Shown here: piece by piece, positions 23,064-33,739 of the stretch
How positions within the stretch are numbered: the stretch's first letter is position 1
Layout of the letters: every line of letters begins with the position of its first letter
The notes under the pieces: model-generated
The model's input: the letters and a program-made list of their open reading frames with translations, nothing else
Told to the model about the DNA's origin: nothing
Databases searched by the model: none
Translations under genes and position numbers: made by a program
NCBI RefSeq assembly: GCF_964656455.1
Contig: NC_135717.1
Span: 144,288,308-144,352,307, forward strand
Reading direction: 5' to 3'
Source of the DNA: Halichoerus grypus
Lineage: Eukaryota > Chordata > Mammalia > Carnivora > Phocidae
DNA length: 64,000 bases

Positions 23064-23337
23064 TTTATAAGCCTGGATAAAGGCTTTTCAATTTTGGTGA
23101 TCTTTTCAAAGAATCAGTTCCTCATTTCATTGATCTGTTCTATTGTTTTTTGTTTCTATTGTGTTTATTTCTGCTCTAATCTTTATTATTTCCTTCCTTC
23201 TACTGGTTTTGGGTTTCATTTTTTCTTCTTTGTTCAGTCCTTTATGTTTAAGGTTAAGTGTTTGAGATTTTTCTTATTTCTTGAGGTAGGGCTACATTGC
23301 TATAAACTTGCTTCTTAGAACCACTTTTGCTGCATCA
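20440..23337 (-). pseudogene. L1-D ORF2 remnant, RT active site changed
   Basis: RT region: [17 protein letters not shown] at the 22842 end, then the finger/palm block, [10 protein letters not shown] near 22340-22370, and the catalytic box at 22071-22082, which reads SADD instead of FADD. Downstream are [23 protein letters not shown]-like C-terminal sequence (21256-21447) and the usual ORF2 end. Many frameshifts, and the N-terminal endonuclease is deleted. A (TTA)n microsatellite at 23032-23063 lies in the spacer. Confidence 0.92.
23032..23063. repeat. (TTA)n microsatellite
   Basis: About ten TTA units inside L1-D. Confidence 0.9.
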
Positions 23338-23346
23338 CTGATTTTT

Positions 23347-23545
23347 TAAAAAGATTTTATTTATTTATCTGACAGAGAGAGAGAGAGTGCAAGCACAAAC
23401 TGGGGGCATGGCATAAGGAGAGAGAGAAGCAGGCTCCCTACCGAGCAGGGAGCCTGACGTGGGGCTCAATCCCAGGACCTGGAGATCCCATGACCTGAGC
23501 AAAAGGCAGATGCTTAACCGACTGAGCCACCCAGGCACTCCCCCT
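23347..23545 (-). mobile_element. SINEC inside L1-D, antisense
   Basis: AAGATTTTATTTATTTATCTGACAG at the left, CCACCCAGGCACTCCCCC at the right. Target duplication TCACTGATTTTT at 23335-23346 and 23546-23557. The B-box region is altered (CCTGGAGATCCCATG), with several CpG losses, so a middle-aged copy. Confidence 0.96.
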
Positions 23546-23599
23546 TCACTGATTTTTACATATATACTTATCTTTACCGTCTTTGTGCTTCCCATTTTT

Positions 23600-24755
23600 C
23601 TTACTCCTACTTTTGATCTCTCCTTTCCATTCAGAGTCTCCTTTAATGTTTCTTGTAGGGCTGTTTAGTTCATGAATTCCTTAACTTTTGTTTGTCTGGG
23701 AAACTCTTGATCTCTTCCCTATTCTGAATGATAGCTTTGCTGAATAGAGTGTTCTTGGCTGCAGGTTTTTTTATTTTTTTGTTTCTTGTTTGTTTGTTTA
23801 TTTTTTTAGCACTTTGAATATATTATGACTTTCCCTTTGGCCTGCAAAGATTCTGCTGAGAAATCCACTGATAGCCTTATGGGGTTTCCCTGTATGTAAC
23901 ATTTTCTTTTCTCTTTCTGCTTTTAAAATATTCTCTTTATCACTACTTTTTGCCATTTTAATTACTATATGTCTTGGTATGGACCTCCTTGGGTTGATTT
24001 TTTTGGGTGCTCTCTTTGCCTCCTGGATCTGGGTTTCTGTTTCCTTACCCAGGTTTGGGAAGTTTTCAGCTATTTATTTCTTGAAATAATTTTTTTCTGC
24101 CCCCTTTTCTCTCTCTTCTTTTAGCACCCTTATAATGCAGATGTTATTATACTTGATGTCACTGAGTTCCCTAAGTCTATTTTCACTTATTATTATTTTT
24201 CTCTTTCTTGTTCAGTTTGTTTGCTTTCCATTACTCTGTCCTTAAGGTTGCTCATTCATTCTTCTGCTTCTTCTAGCCTACTATTTATTCCGTATTGCAT
24301 ATTTTTGATTTCAGCTACTGAGTTCTTCATCTCTGGTTCTTTTTTATGTTTTCTATCTCTTTGTTGAGGGTCTTACTGAGGTCTTCCACTCTTTTCTCAA
24401 GTCCAATTAGTATCTTTTTTTTTTTTTTTTTTTTTTTTTTAGATTTTATTTATTTATTTGACAGAGAGACATAGCGAGAGCAGGAACACAAGCAGGGGGA
24501 GTGGGAGAGGGAGAAGCAGGCTTCCTGCCGAGCAGGGAGCCCAATGTGGGACTTGATCCCAGGACCCTGGAATCATGACCTGAGCTGAAGGCAGACACTT
24601 AACGACTGAACCACCCAGGCGCCCCCAATTAGTATCTTTATGACCATTACTTTAAATTCTCTATCAGGCATATTACTTATCTCTGTTTTGTTTAGCTCTC
24701 TTGCTGCGATTTTGCACTGTTCTTTCATTTGGGACATATTTCTCTGTCTCCTCAT
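23600..24755 (-). pseudogene. L1-D ORF1 remnant (RNA-binding protein)
   Basis: ORF1p is the trimeric RNA-binding L1 protein. The minus strand starts with MRRQRNMSQMKEQCKIAA (24755 end) and has the heptad-rich block (LEEAEE-type, near 24270). The RNA-binding domain text PRHIVIKMAKSSDKENILKA lies near 23950-24000, and the C-terminal block with FLSRIFAGQRE near 23850. It is broken by stops, by a T-rich insertion near 23765-23810, and by the SINE at 24418-24624. Identification rests on family recollection and domain order. Confidence 0.85.
24418..24624 (-). mobile_element. SINEC inside L1-D ORF1, antisense
   Basis: A poly(T) of about 24, then AGATTTTATTTATTTATTTGAC, GAACACAAGCAGGGGGAGTGGG and GGCGCCC. 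Perfect 15-bp target duplication CCAATTAGTATCTTT at 24403-24417 and 24625-24639, which is L1 ORF1 sequence. Variant group with CAAGCAGGGGGAG. Confidence 0.98.
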
Positions 24756-25214
24756 TTTGTCTAACTGTCTGCATCTATTTGTATTTGTTAGGAAAGTCAG
24801 CTATGTTTCCTGCTTTTGAAAGTGGTGGCCTTATGAAGAACCGTTCCTGTAGTGCTCTGCAGTGTAATGTCCCCTGTTCACCAGAACCTGGCACTTCAAG
24901 GGTGTCTCCTATGTGTGTTGTGTGTGCCTTACTGTTGTGGTTGAGCTACATTTGCCTTTAGTCCAGTTATCAGCAATGGCTCATTGCCTGTTGTGGGCCT
25001 GGTTTTCTCCCTGTTTTGTTAGTGGGCCAGTCCGGAGCTGCCTTGGCCTTGAGTTGAGTCAGACCAGGCATTTGCCAGAGATGTAGTAGCACCAAATTTC
25101 AGGGTGCTTTCCCTGTGTTGTCCTCTGAGAATCTTTCACTGGTAGGCAGGACATGCAGTAAGAACAGATATCTCCTCTTAGCCCTCTGCTGGGGCCACTG
25201 TTGGACCAGTGTAT

Positions 25215-25695
25215 GTATTATTTTCAATATTATGCAGTTATAAAAAAGGATGAGATCTTCCCATTTGTGACAACATGGATGTACCTATAGTGTATTATGC
25301 TGAATGAAATGTGTCAGACTGAGAAAGACAAATAGTATATGATCTCACTCATATGTGGAATCTAAAAACCAAAACAAATGATAAAACAAAAAAAAAATGC
25401 AGAATCAGACCTATAAATAAAGAGAACAAACTGATGGGGGGATGGGCAAAATGGGTGAAAGGGAGTGGGAGATCCAGGCCTTCAGTCATGGTATAAATAA
25501 GTCATGGGGATAAAAGTCACAGCATAGAAAAAGTAGTCAATGATATTGTAGTAGCGTTGAATGGTGACAGAGGACAGCTACACTTGTGAGCATAGCATAC
25601 ATATAGAGAAGTTGAATCACTTGTACACCTGAAAATAACGTAACTTTGTGTGTCAACTATATTCAAATTAAAAAAATTGTAATAAAAATAATCAT
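25215..25695 (+). mobile_element. old L1 (L1MA-like) 3' end, sense
   Basis: TATTATGCAGTTATAAAAAAGG, TGTGACAACATGGATGTACC, AATGTGTCAGACTGAGAAAGAC, GTATATGATCTCACTCATATGTG, GAATCACTTGTACACCTG, TCAACTATATTCAAATTAAAA. These are the ORF2 end and 3' UTR of an older mammalian L1 in sense orientation, head to head with L1-D. Confidence 0.85.
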
Positions 25696-26460
25696 GATCA
25701 AAAGTGATGGTTATAGAAAGTTAAGAGCAGGGACATCCCAATCAAAAAAATTTTTTAAATTTTTTAAATTATCAAATATCTAAAACAAAATGCTTTATGT
25801 TAGATTATGTGATATTATTTTTATTTAAAAATTTTCAGAGTCTAAAATTATCAAAAACACATAATATACACCGAACTACTAATTTACAACTGCTGAAAAG
25901 AACTTTACTAAATTATTAATCTGACTATGGAAATTTCATGAATTACAGGCAGATATATATATTGTCCTATCATTGATCAATGAGGCTTGTTAACTAGATT
26001 TTTCATGCATGTATAAAGATAATTATCACATAAAATGTGATATTGGGCATTGTCAGAATCTAAATTATTTTATAAATCAAAGAATCATTAAAATATGTTT
26101 TAATTATTATTTAAATGTTTTAAATTACCATTTCTTAAGCATATATGCAATTAATATTAAATATTAAATGCATTTTAAAATTTATTAAATAATCATATTA
26201 GACCTTGGAAATTGACAAATCAATCATGACACTTTCTGTGACTTTTACATGAAAGTTATATTTTGTGAACTATTTTTTGTATATATATTTCTACACAGTT
26301 CATATTTGCTAAACAATATTTTTGTGATACAGAGGTGATTTTTAAAATTTAAATTTAATTTTTTTAGATTTTATATTATGCAGTTGAAAATAATGCTTGT
26401 GTTGCTACATGATAATAACATTTTTATTTCTGCATTATTTCTACCATAACACTGAAAATT
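25696..26460. other. unique, very AT-rich DNA
   Basis: No element recognised. TTTTTTAAATTTTTTAAATT near 25750 is a small AT-only direct repeat. Confidence 0.5.
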
Positions 26461-26464
26461 CCTG

Positions 26465-26660
26465 GGTTGACTTCTCAGCTGCAGCAATTATGAAACTTGT
26501 GACATTGAGCAAGTTAGTTAGTACTAAGTCTTGTTTTTTCCATCTTTGAAATGGAAGATACAGTAGTACTTAACCCAAAAGTTACTTAACCCCATTAAGA
26601 ATAAATAAAATATTCACAAATGTCTGGCATGTGGGTAATACTCAGTAATTATCACACTTT
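26465..26660 (+). repeat. MIR SINE
   Basis: TTATGAAACTTGTGACATTGAGCAAGTTAG, CCATCTTTGAAATGGAAGATAC, AGTAGTACTTAACCC, AATGTCTGGCATGTGG. Core to 3' end. Confidence 0.8.
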
Positions 26661-26683
26661 ATTTTTAGTATAAGTTCTTACCT

Positions 26684-26745
26684 TTACCAAAAAACAAATT
26701 CCAATTAATACCTCTTACCAAAAAACAAATTCCAATTAATACCTC
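26684..26745. repeat. perfect 31-bp tandem duplication
   Basis: Copies at 26684-26714 and 26715-26745 are identical, running TTACCAAAAAAC..AATACCTC. A partial third start (TACCA) follows at 26746. Confidence 0.98.
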
Positions 26746-26750
26746 TACCA

Positions 26751-27100
26751 GATTTTACTTCAATTTATTAAGAAGTATTGTTAACAGTTCTACTTTTAAT
26801 AAAAATCCGTAAATATTAGCTCTATAAATCAAATAACTAAAGTAAGAAATTACATTTCGAATAGAAATCACAATCAAAAGACAAAATGTGCCCTTTGCAG
26901 GTTTATTTTGGTTAGAACTGGAATACACATTAAACCTTACCTTTGCTTAACCATACAGAAACAGCAAATGGCAGTATGCATTCCCTGGTTTTTGTTTGCT
27001 TTTTGTCTTTTGTTTGTTTGTTTGTTTTTTACCTTTGTAGGAAGTTATTTAAATTTTGACTGACTTTATTCACAGCATGTTTTTATTGAGTCATATCTTT
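26751..27100. other. unique DNA
   Basis: Nothing recognised apart from a (TTTG)n run near 27010-27030. Confidence 0.5.
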
Positions 27101-27102
27101 TT

Positions 27103-27664
27103 TTATCATTTTCTTTTCTTTTTTTTATTATGTTATGTTAATCAACATACATTACATCATTAGTTTTTGATGTAGTGTTCCATGATTCATTGTTTGTGTA
27201 TAACACCCAGGGCTCCATTCAGTACGTGCCCTCTTTAATACCCATTACCAGGCTAACCCATCCCCCCACTCCCTCCCCTCTAGAACCCTCAGTTTGTTTC
27301 TCAGCATCCATAGTCTCTCATGGTTCGTCTCCCCCTCCGATTCCCTCCCCTCTTCATTTTTCCCTTCCTGCTATCTTCTTCTTCTTCTTCTTCTTTTTTT
27401 TTTTTAACATATAATGTATTATTTGTTTCAGAGGTACAGGTCTGTGATTCAACAGTCTTACACAATTCACAGTGTTCACCATAGCACATACCCTTCCCAA
27501 TGTCTATCACCCAGCCACACCATCCCTCCCACACCCACCACTCCAGCAACTCTCAGTTTGTTTCCTGAGATTAAGAATTCCTCATATCAGTGAGGTCATA
27601 TGATACACGTCTTTCTCTGATTGACTTATTTCACTCAGCATAATACCCTCCAGTTCCATCCTCG
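27103..27664 (-). mobile_element. L1 3' UTR, antisense, 5'-truncated
   Basis: Carnivore L1 3' UTR: TTATTATGTTATGTTAATCAAC, GATGTAGTGTTCCATGATTC, TATAACACCCAGGGCTCC, CCATCCCCCCACTCCCTCCC. A second related module follows (ACATATAATGTATTATTTG, ACACAATTCACAGTGTTCACC, CCATCCCTCCCACACCCACC). It ends with about 60 bp of ORF2 C-terminus (CATAATACCCTCCAGTTCC). A (TTC)n/poly(T) tract separates the modules at 27375-27404. Confidence 0.93.
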
Positions 27665-27770
27665 TCCTATCTTATGTAATTCATTTGACCCATGTTCAAA
27701 TTATTAACTGTGTATCTTTTGAAACCAAATCTTTGTTTCTTCTTTTACAATGTTTTAACATACTATTTTT

Positions 27771-27956
27771 TTTAAAGATTTTATTTATTTGAGAGAGAGA
27801 GTGAGAGAGAGAGAGAGCACAAGGGGGGGAGCAGGAGAGGGAGAAGCAGACTCCCTGCTGAGCAGGGAGCCCGATGCGGGACTCGATCCCGGGACTCCAG
27901 GATCATGACCTGAGCCGAAGGCAGTCGCTTAACCAACTGAGCCACCCAGACGCCCC
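27771..27956 (-). mobile_element. SINEC, young, antisense
   Basis: TTTAAAGATTTTATTTATTTGAGAG to AGACGCCCC. Perfect 16-bp target duplication TTAACATACTATTTTT at 27755-27770 and 27957-27972. GGCAGTCGCTTAACCAACTG variant, as at 1928 and 9753. Confidence 0.98.
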
Positions 27957-27974
27957 TTAACATACTATTTTTAA

Positions 27975-29085
27975 AGCAGTTTTAGGTTTACAGAAAAATT
28001 GATCAGAGAGTACAGAGAATTCTCATATAGCCCTCTGCCCACCCTTCCAGTTTCTCCTATTATTAACATCTAGCATTAATCTAATATATTTCTTAAAAAA
28101 TATGAGCCAGTTTTGATACATTATTATTAACTAAAGTCCACAGTTTACCTTAAGATTCACTTTTTTGTTATACATTCTATTAGTTTTGACAAATATATAA
28201 TAACATGTATCCACTATTATAGTATCATACAAAATAGTTCTGTCTGAAAAAAGTTCTCTGAGTTCTATCTATTCATGCATACCTCCTTTATCCAGACCCT
28301 CTGACAACCATTGATCTTTTTACTGCTAAATGATAATAACATATTGTCATATGTTATTATGATACTTGTCTTAGCTTGCCTTTTCTAGAATGTCATATAA
28401 TTGGTATCATTAATATATAGCCAGAAGATTATCTTCTTTCACTTAGCAATATGTATTTAAGTCTCCTCTGTCTTTTTGTGGCTTCATAGCTCATTTCTTT
28501 TTAATACTGAATAATATTCCATTTTATGGATGTACCACAGTTTTTTTTTTTTATCAATTCACCTATCTAAGGATATTGTATTTACTTCCAAGTTTTAGCA
28601 ATTATGGTTAAAGCAACTATACATATTCATGTGCGGGATTTTTGGTGAACATAATTTTTCAGTCAATTTGGGTAAAGACCAAGGAGCATTATTACTGGAA
28701 CATATGGCAAGAGAACATTTAATCTTGTTAGAATTGCCAATATGTCTTCTAAAGTGAATGTACAGAGGCACCTGGGTTGTTCAGTCAGTTAAGGTCCAAC
28801 TGTTGATTTCAGCTCAAATCATGATCTCACTGTTGTGAGATCAAGCCCCACTCAGGCTTGTGCTCAGCACGGAGTCTGCTTAAGATTCTCTCCCTCTCCC
28901 TCTGCCCCTCCAACCCACTGCTTGCACTCTTGCTCCCTCTCCCTAGAAAAATAAAATAAAATAAAATAAAATAAAATAAAATAAAATAAAATAAAATAAA
29001 ATAAAATAATAAAATAATAAAAAAGTGAATGTACAATTTTGCATTCCCAGCAGCAATGGTGAAAAACCTTATCATTTTTTTTTTA
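27975..29085 (-). mobile_element. old L1M-type 3' end, antisense, split by a SINE
   Basis: Runs GCAGTTTTAGGTTTACAG, ATCCACTATTATAGTATCATAC, TTGATCTTTTTACTGC, TCTAGAATGTCATATAATTGG, TTCACTTAGCAATATG, TAATATTCCATTTTATGGATG, GGTAAAGACCAAGGAGC, then resumes after the SINE with GTACAATTTTGCATTCCCAGC. Family consensus order is kept with high divergence. Interrupted at 28765-29021. Confidence 0.87.
28765..29021 (+). mobile_element. SINEC with long (AAAAT)n tail, sense
   Basis: GAGGCACCTGGGTTGTTCAG, GTCCAACTGTTGATTTCAGC, TGTTGTGAGATCAAGCCCC (older variant), then about a dozen AAAAT units at 28947-29009 and AAT-type units to 29020. Perfect 14-bp target duplication AAAGTGAATGTACA at 28751-28764 and 29022-29035. 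Confidence 0.97.
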
Positions 29086-29980
29086 GGAAAGATAAAGGGG
29101 GTTGTTTTTCTAATTTTCAATAAATTTTTGTTTAGGTTCTAAATTTTAAAAAACAAAGTGTTTTGTAAGGTAATGGAATAATTTATCCAAGGCATTGTTT
29201 TCTATAGAGAGTGGTCATTTGAAAAAGAAAGATGAAGAGACAATGCTACTGGTATCTGGTTAAAGGGTGATCCAGAGAGACCAAAAACAAACCAAAGCCA
29301 AACCAAAAATAACAACAACAAAAAACTTTTCATAAAAATATATGAACTTTCAATGAAACTGCTCACAATAAATGATAATTAATGTAACTTTGATCATAAA
29401 CACTTTGTTCCTTCTCAGATGAAGTCACCACTTTACCCTGCAACATTTTTATGGGTATAATTTGACAAATAGCATTTTTGTTTAGTTTATAATTCTTTCC
29501 ATTCAGGAACTTATTTTTATTTCATATTTAAAACCGACTGGTTTTGGTGCTGGATAAATGCAATTTTTGTGTACACAAAACTTATTTGCTTCAGAGTGGG
29601 AAAATTAACTATTCATGCTCTTCAGCCATTCAGGTGTTCTGACTACTTATACAGATTCTGCTCAAGTCAAAAAGAACAGTCAGTCCTACTACATTGTGCA
29701 TATTTTTTTTTTACATTGTGCACTTCAGCACTACTTTAGGAATAAAAATGAATTATTTGTTTTATAGTATATTGATGTAGTGAATTACCTAATATCATCT
29801 TTAAGAAATAATTATTATTTTTAAAATGACCCTTCATGAGTGAATTTTTATTTTGTTCCTTTCTATGGATTTCAAAACACTTTTATTTCCTTGTGAATTA
29901 TCTATAAATGTTCTAGTTTTTGGTGACCAAGTAATCATCTCTGTCTCCTTTGAGATAGAAGTGTTACTTGAGGGTAGGGA
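29086..29980. other. unique DNA
   Basis: No gene or clear element. Small direct repeat ACATTGTGCA/TTTTT at 29690-29721. Confidence 0.5.
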
Positions 29981-29984
29981 AGTC

Positions 29985-30270
29985 ATCAAGGTTTGGGCTA
30001 CAGAATAAGATATCCTGGATTCAAATATTGGTTCCATAATAAGCCTTAAGAATATCACTTCCAAAGCCTCACTAAGCTCCATTTTCCTCAGCTATAAACT
30101 ATGAACACTTCCCTCACAGTTTTCTTGTGGGCTGTAGATCAGCATGGAACACCTATTTTGCTAAGTGGCATAATAGAGGGGATATAAATGCTGACTGCTG
30201 TTACTATAATTATGGCACAATGTCTGTCACATAGCACATATTTGATGAATGAATAAAAGAGCATATGGAA
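29985..30270 (+). repeat. MIR SINE
   Basis: GGCTACAGAATAAGATATCCTGG, ATTCAAATATTGGTTCC, CCATTTTCCTCAGCTATAAACTATG, CACAATGTCTGTCACATAGC, TTGATGAATGAATAAA. Near full-length MIR with an inserted stretch in the middle. Confidence 0.82.
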
Positions 30271-32063
30271 AGAAGGAGAAACACATTATTATTGCAAAAA
30301 AAATCTTTGTTATATTTGAAAGAAAACACTCTACTAAAAGATTTTGTTTGATCTTCTATTTTTCAAGGGAAATGAATAGACAGAACTGGTATTTTTCATG
30401 ATGGAAAATACCCTTGCTATGACTTCATCAGTTTTCCTCAAAAAAAAAAAATCACTACACATACTGTTTTTAGTGAGTTCCCTGTGCATGTTTGCTGGTA
30501 CTTCCTTCACACATTGGAACATTTGAGTCAACTCAAACTCTGCCCACATAAAATATCAACATAAACTGTACTAAAAGTACATTTTAGTTCCTGAATTGGG
30601 CATGTAAAATATACCCTCATATCCCACAAAAAAGTTTTGAAAATGTTGGCCATCTTCTTTGATGGCAAAAAACCTTCTGTCACTCACCCATACCACATCT
30701 TGAACCTCATTCGCAGTGCGGAAAATAAGCTTCAATTGTGCCATATTCTAAATTTCCTATCCTTTGAGGGCCCTGGCAAAAGAGATTTTATCCTTTGCTG
30801 TTCATGTGATAATACTTCCATGATTTCATTGAAGTTACCTCATAAAATATAATGATAAACAGAAGGGTTACCCTTTTTTCTAGTGGGAACACTTTACATA
30901 AAGAAGTATAATTTCCCTTGTGGTTTGAAGTACCATATGGCTTTTTCCCACTTGCTTTAGACTTTTTTTTTTAAGACAATAAAGATTAGATATATCCTTT
31001 AAGATTTAAGAGACCCCAAAACTTATCACAGCTTTCATCATCAGGCTACAACACATAGCTAATATAATATACCCACTCTGAGGAAAGCTAAGATAAAATG
31101 GCAATGTTAACAGGTTCTAAGAGCTGTCTTGAGCATTAAATCAGGGTGTGTGTTGTTCAACATCAGGGTATTTTCTTGTTTCCTTTTCTTTAAATAGATT
31201 TTTCAACAGTGATGGATTGAGTTATTCATATATTTGTAAATGAAGATTTATTTGACTCTATTTTCTAAACCCACAAAATGCCACGTCAAAGCCACCCCAG
31301 TTTGGTTATCAACATAAGTGGAACATATTGACTTTTCTGGTGCATCTTATTCAAATTCAAAAGAAATCGTTCTCTAATTGATTTTAAAATAAGGCTTGGC
31401 AGGAGCAACTAACACACTTACAAGGCTAAAGTGCCTAAATAAACTTTTTTTTTTTTTTTTTAACATATCTGCTTGGATTTGTAACTACACACTACCTCAA
31501 CTACATTTATCTATTCATGAAGTTCATTGAATTCGTAACCTAAAACCCAAGTTAGCTAAGCCACAAGGCCCTCAAACATTCACTCTCAATGTAGCATGAT
31601 GGTGGGGGACCCATAGTTCTCTTAGACTCTAGTATTCGAGTTACTTCCTTGACTTCTTTGACTCTTAACTGATGTCTATTAAAAACTTAAAAAGCCACTC
31701 AAGAGACACTTCCTTGTGCCATTGTTAATCTTTGAACTTTTATTCACTACACTTGAGCTGTGCTTCACACCTTCTTTTCCTGTGTCAGTAAACTCTAAGA
31801 CAAAGCCAGTGTCAGTGCCCTGGCACAGGAATTTTGTTTGTTTATTTATTTGTTTTTATGTTTTGTTGCTGTTTCTAAGAAGCCTTGAAACTACTTGGTC
31901 AGCAACAGCATAGAAGCAGAACACCATGGATTACAAATTTATTCAGGAAATTCAGCCTAAAATGTTTTATTTGAAGAAATTAATACATAAAATTACCAAA
32001 TAACTTTGTGCAATTTCTATTCAGTAGAATGACTATTTTATTTCTCTGTCTCCAGTGTTCTTA
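30271..32063. other. unique DNA
   Basis: No repeat or gene recognised over 1.8 kb, apart from a run of 18 T at 31445-31462. Small frames (71 codons at 30637-30852, 65 codons at 31716-31913) lack family features. Candidate host unique sequence. Confidence 0.5.
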
Positions 32064-32073
32064 CTGTGCTCTT

Positions 32074-32515
32074 CTTTTATTTTTTTTTTAAGATTTATGC
32101 ATTTATTGGGGCGCCTGGGTGGCTCAGATGGTTGAGCGTCTGCCTTCGGCTCAGGTCATGATCTCAGGGTCCTGGGATCGAGTCCCGCATCGGGCTCCCT
32201 GCTCCTTGGGAGCCTGCTTCTCCCTCTCTGTCTCTAATGAATGAATAAATAAAATCTTAAAAAAAAAAAAAAAAAAAAAAAGATTTATGCATTTATTTAT
32301 TTAAGAGAGAGAGAGAGAGAACATGTGCACCCATGTTTGTGCACACAGGCAGGGGAAGGGGCAGAGGGAGAGGGAGAGTAAGAATCCTAAGTAGGCTCCA
32401 CACCCAGTGCAGCATGGAGCAGCCTGATTCAGGGCTCAAACTCATGAACCTGAGATCATGACCTGAGCCGACATCAAGAGTTGGACGCTCAACCAAATGA
32501 GTCATCGAGGCACCC
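32074..32515 (-). mobile_element. older SINEC, antisense, interrupted in its tail by another SINEC
   Basis: The antisense SINE runs from TTTTTTTTTAAGATTTATGC (tail) to ATCGAGGCACCCC (head), with GTTGGACGCTCAACC of the older variant. Target duplication CTGTGCTCTT at 32064-32073 and 32516-32525. A sense SINE (32108-32279) sits inside its tail. Confidence 0.95.
32108..32279 (+). mobile_element. SINEC inserted in SINEC tail, sense
   Basis: GGGGCGCCTGGGTGGCTCAG, ATGGTTGAGCGTCTGCC, GGATCGAGTCCCGC, then a shortened middle (CCCTCTCTGTCTCTAATG) and a poly(A) of about 22. Perfect 18-bp target duplication AAGATTTATGCATTTATT at 32090-32107 and 32280-32297, which is the AT-rich tail of the outer SINE. 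Confidence 0.98.
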
Positions 32516-32525
32516 CTGTGCTCTT

Positions 32526-33520
32526 TTAAACATATTTCATACTTCACTATTTTGCCATCACTTAGTCATAATTTTCTTAAATCAAACCACTTGAAAATAA
32601 ATATGATCCAAAAAAGCTAGATAAGATAAAATTTACATACGTAAAGCATGTGTGTATATATGTATATGTGTCTATATGTATACGGTTCTATATGGAAATT
32701 TACAATAGAAAGTGTTTTTTGTCCAAATTCTATTCTAATTTATGATTTTCATTATTCCCATGTTGGATGTTAAACTCACAGAAGGTTTAGATATGTTTTC
32801 CTACTTTAAATATTCAATATTAGAGAAGGTTTCTATCAAAGAAAAGTATTTAAACACAGCACTGGCTTAAGAAGAGATTCTATGGTAGGAGATCAAGAAA
32901 TGGTTAAGATTAATCATTTTACATGTACATGTATAGTACCCATGAGCGCCATAAAAATTTACTCTGACTGAGGTTCATATAAACTTAAAAGGAAAATAGA
33001 ATACTATGAAAAAAAATAGAAAAAAATTCTATGAGAATTATTAAATGTATTCTCTGTACTTTAGATAAGAACCACTCTGAGACACTATAGTACATAAAAA
33101 CTTTGATCCTTTTGTTTTTAAATCTTAATCTCAAGGAAAGTTTTATCATCCTTATATTTAATAGTCCATGCACTTTTTAACATTCATTAAGTATCTATTT
33201 ATATCAAAGATTGAGCTATGTTTGTCACAGTAAAAGCACTCACAAAAATCCTTAGGGTTAGTCCAAATTTGTAGAGGATCATTCAATCTCTCTTTGCGTC
33301 TTGGTTTTCTTATATGAAAGAAGACAATATTATATGACTTTGAAGTAATTTCTATCTTTTATTTTCTATAATTCAGATGGCTCTAAGTTGTTTTTTTTTT
33401 TTTTTCCAAGACACCATTTCCTATGCAGTAAATTCCAGACCATGTTCCTTGGAACTCCAAGGATCTGGGAAAAGCATAGGATCCTAAAAGAAAAAGAAAA
33501 ACAGAACAGAACAAAACAAA
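32526..33520. other. unique AT-rich DNA
   Basis: A TATGTG-rich patch at 32650-32685. 33215-33330 has weak MIR likeness (ATCATTCAATCTCTCTTTGCG). Poly(T) at 33390-33405. No gene. Confidence 0.5.
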
Positions 33521-33524
33521 ACAA

Positions 33525-33655
33525 AAACTTCCAAGACATCCAAAGAAACAGAAAAGCCAAGGCAAAATTTAAAAATGCTCAACATCACCCATCATCAGGT
33601 AAATGCAATCAAAACTGCAATGACATATCACCTCACCCTTGCCAGAATTGCATTC
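33525..33655 (+). mobile_element. L1 ORF2 fragment, sense
   Basis: AAGACATCCAAAGAAACAG, AAAAATGCTCAACATCACCC, ATCATCAGGTAAATGCAATC, ATATCACCTCACCC match the sense L1 ORF2 region for the [22 protein letters not shown] block. No ends or duplication visible. Old. Confidence 0.75.
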
Positions 33656-33739
33656 GTTCTTTTTTTTAATTTTCATTAGGCTGGAAGCCCAATTTCCTTT
33701 TAGAACACCCTGTTCCTTAAGACCTCAGACAAAAGCTCT

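Larger units (their letters stand above)
20168..25210 (-). mobile_element. L1-D: near full-length decayed L1, antisense
   Basis: Read on the minus strand: 5' region (about 25205-24760), ORF1 (24755-about 23600), a piece of ORF2 starting inside the endonuclease/spacer (23337 down to about 20440), then 3' UTR and poly(A) (about 20440-20168). SINEs split ORF1 (24418-24624) and the ORF1/ORF2 border (23347-23545). Most of the endonuclease (roughly 0.8 kb) is missing at that border. Divergence is higher than in L1-A, so an older carnivore L1. Confidence 0.93.

Noticed and set aside
33388..33669. 93-codon lysine-rich plus frame
   Set aside because: Poly(T), an A-rich tract and an old L1 fragment read in frame; not a gene.
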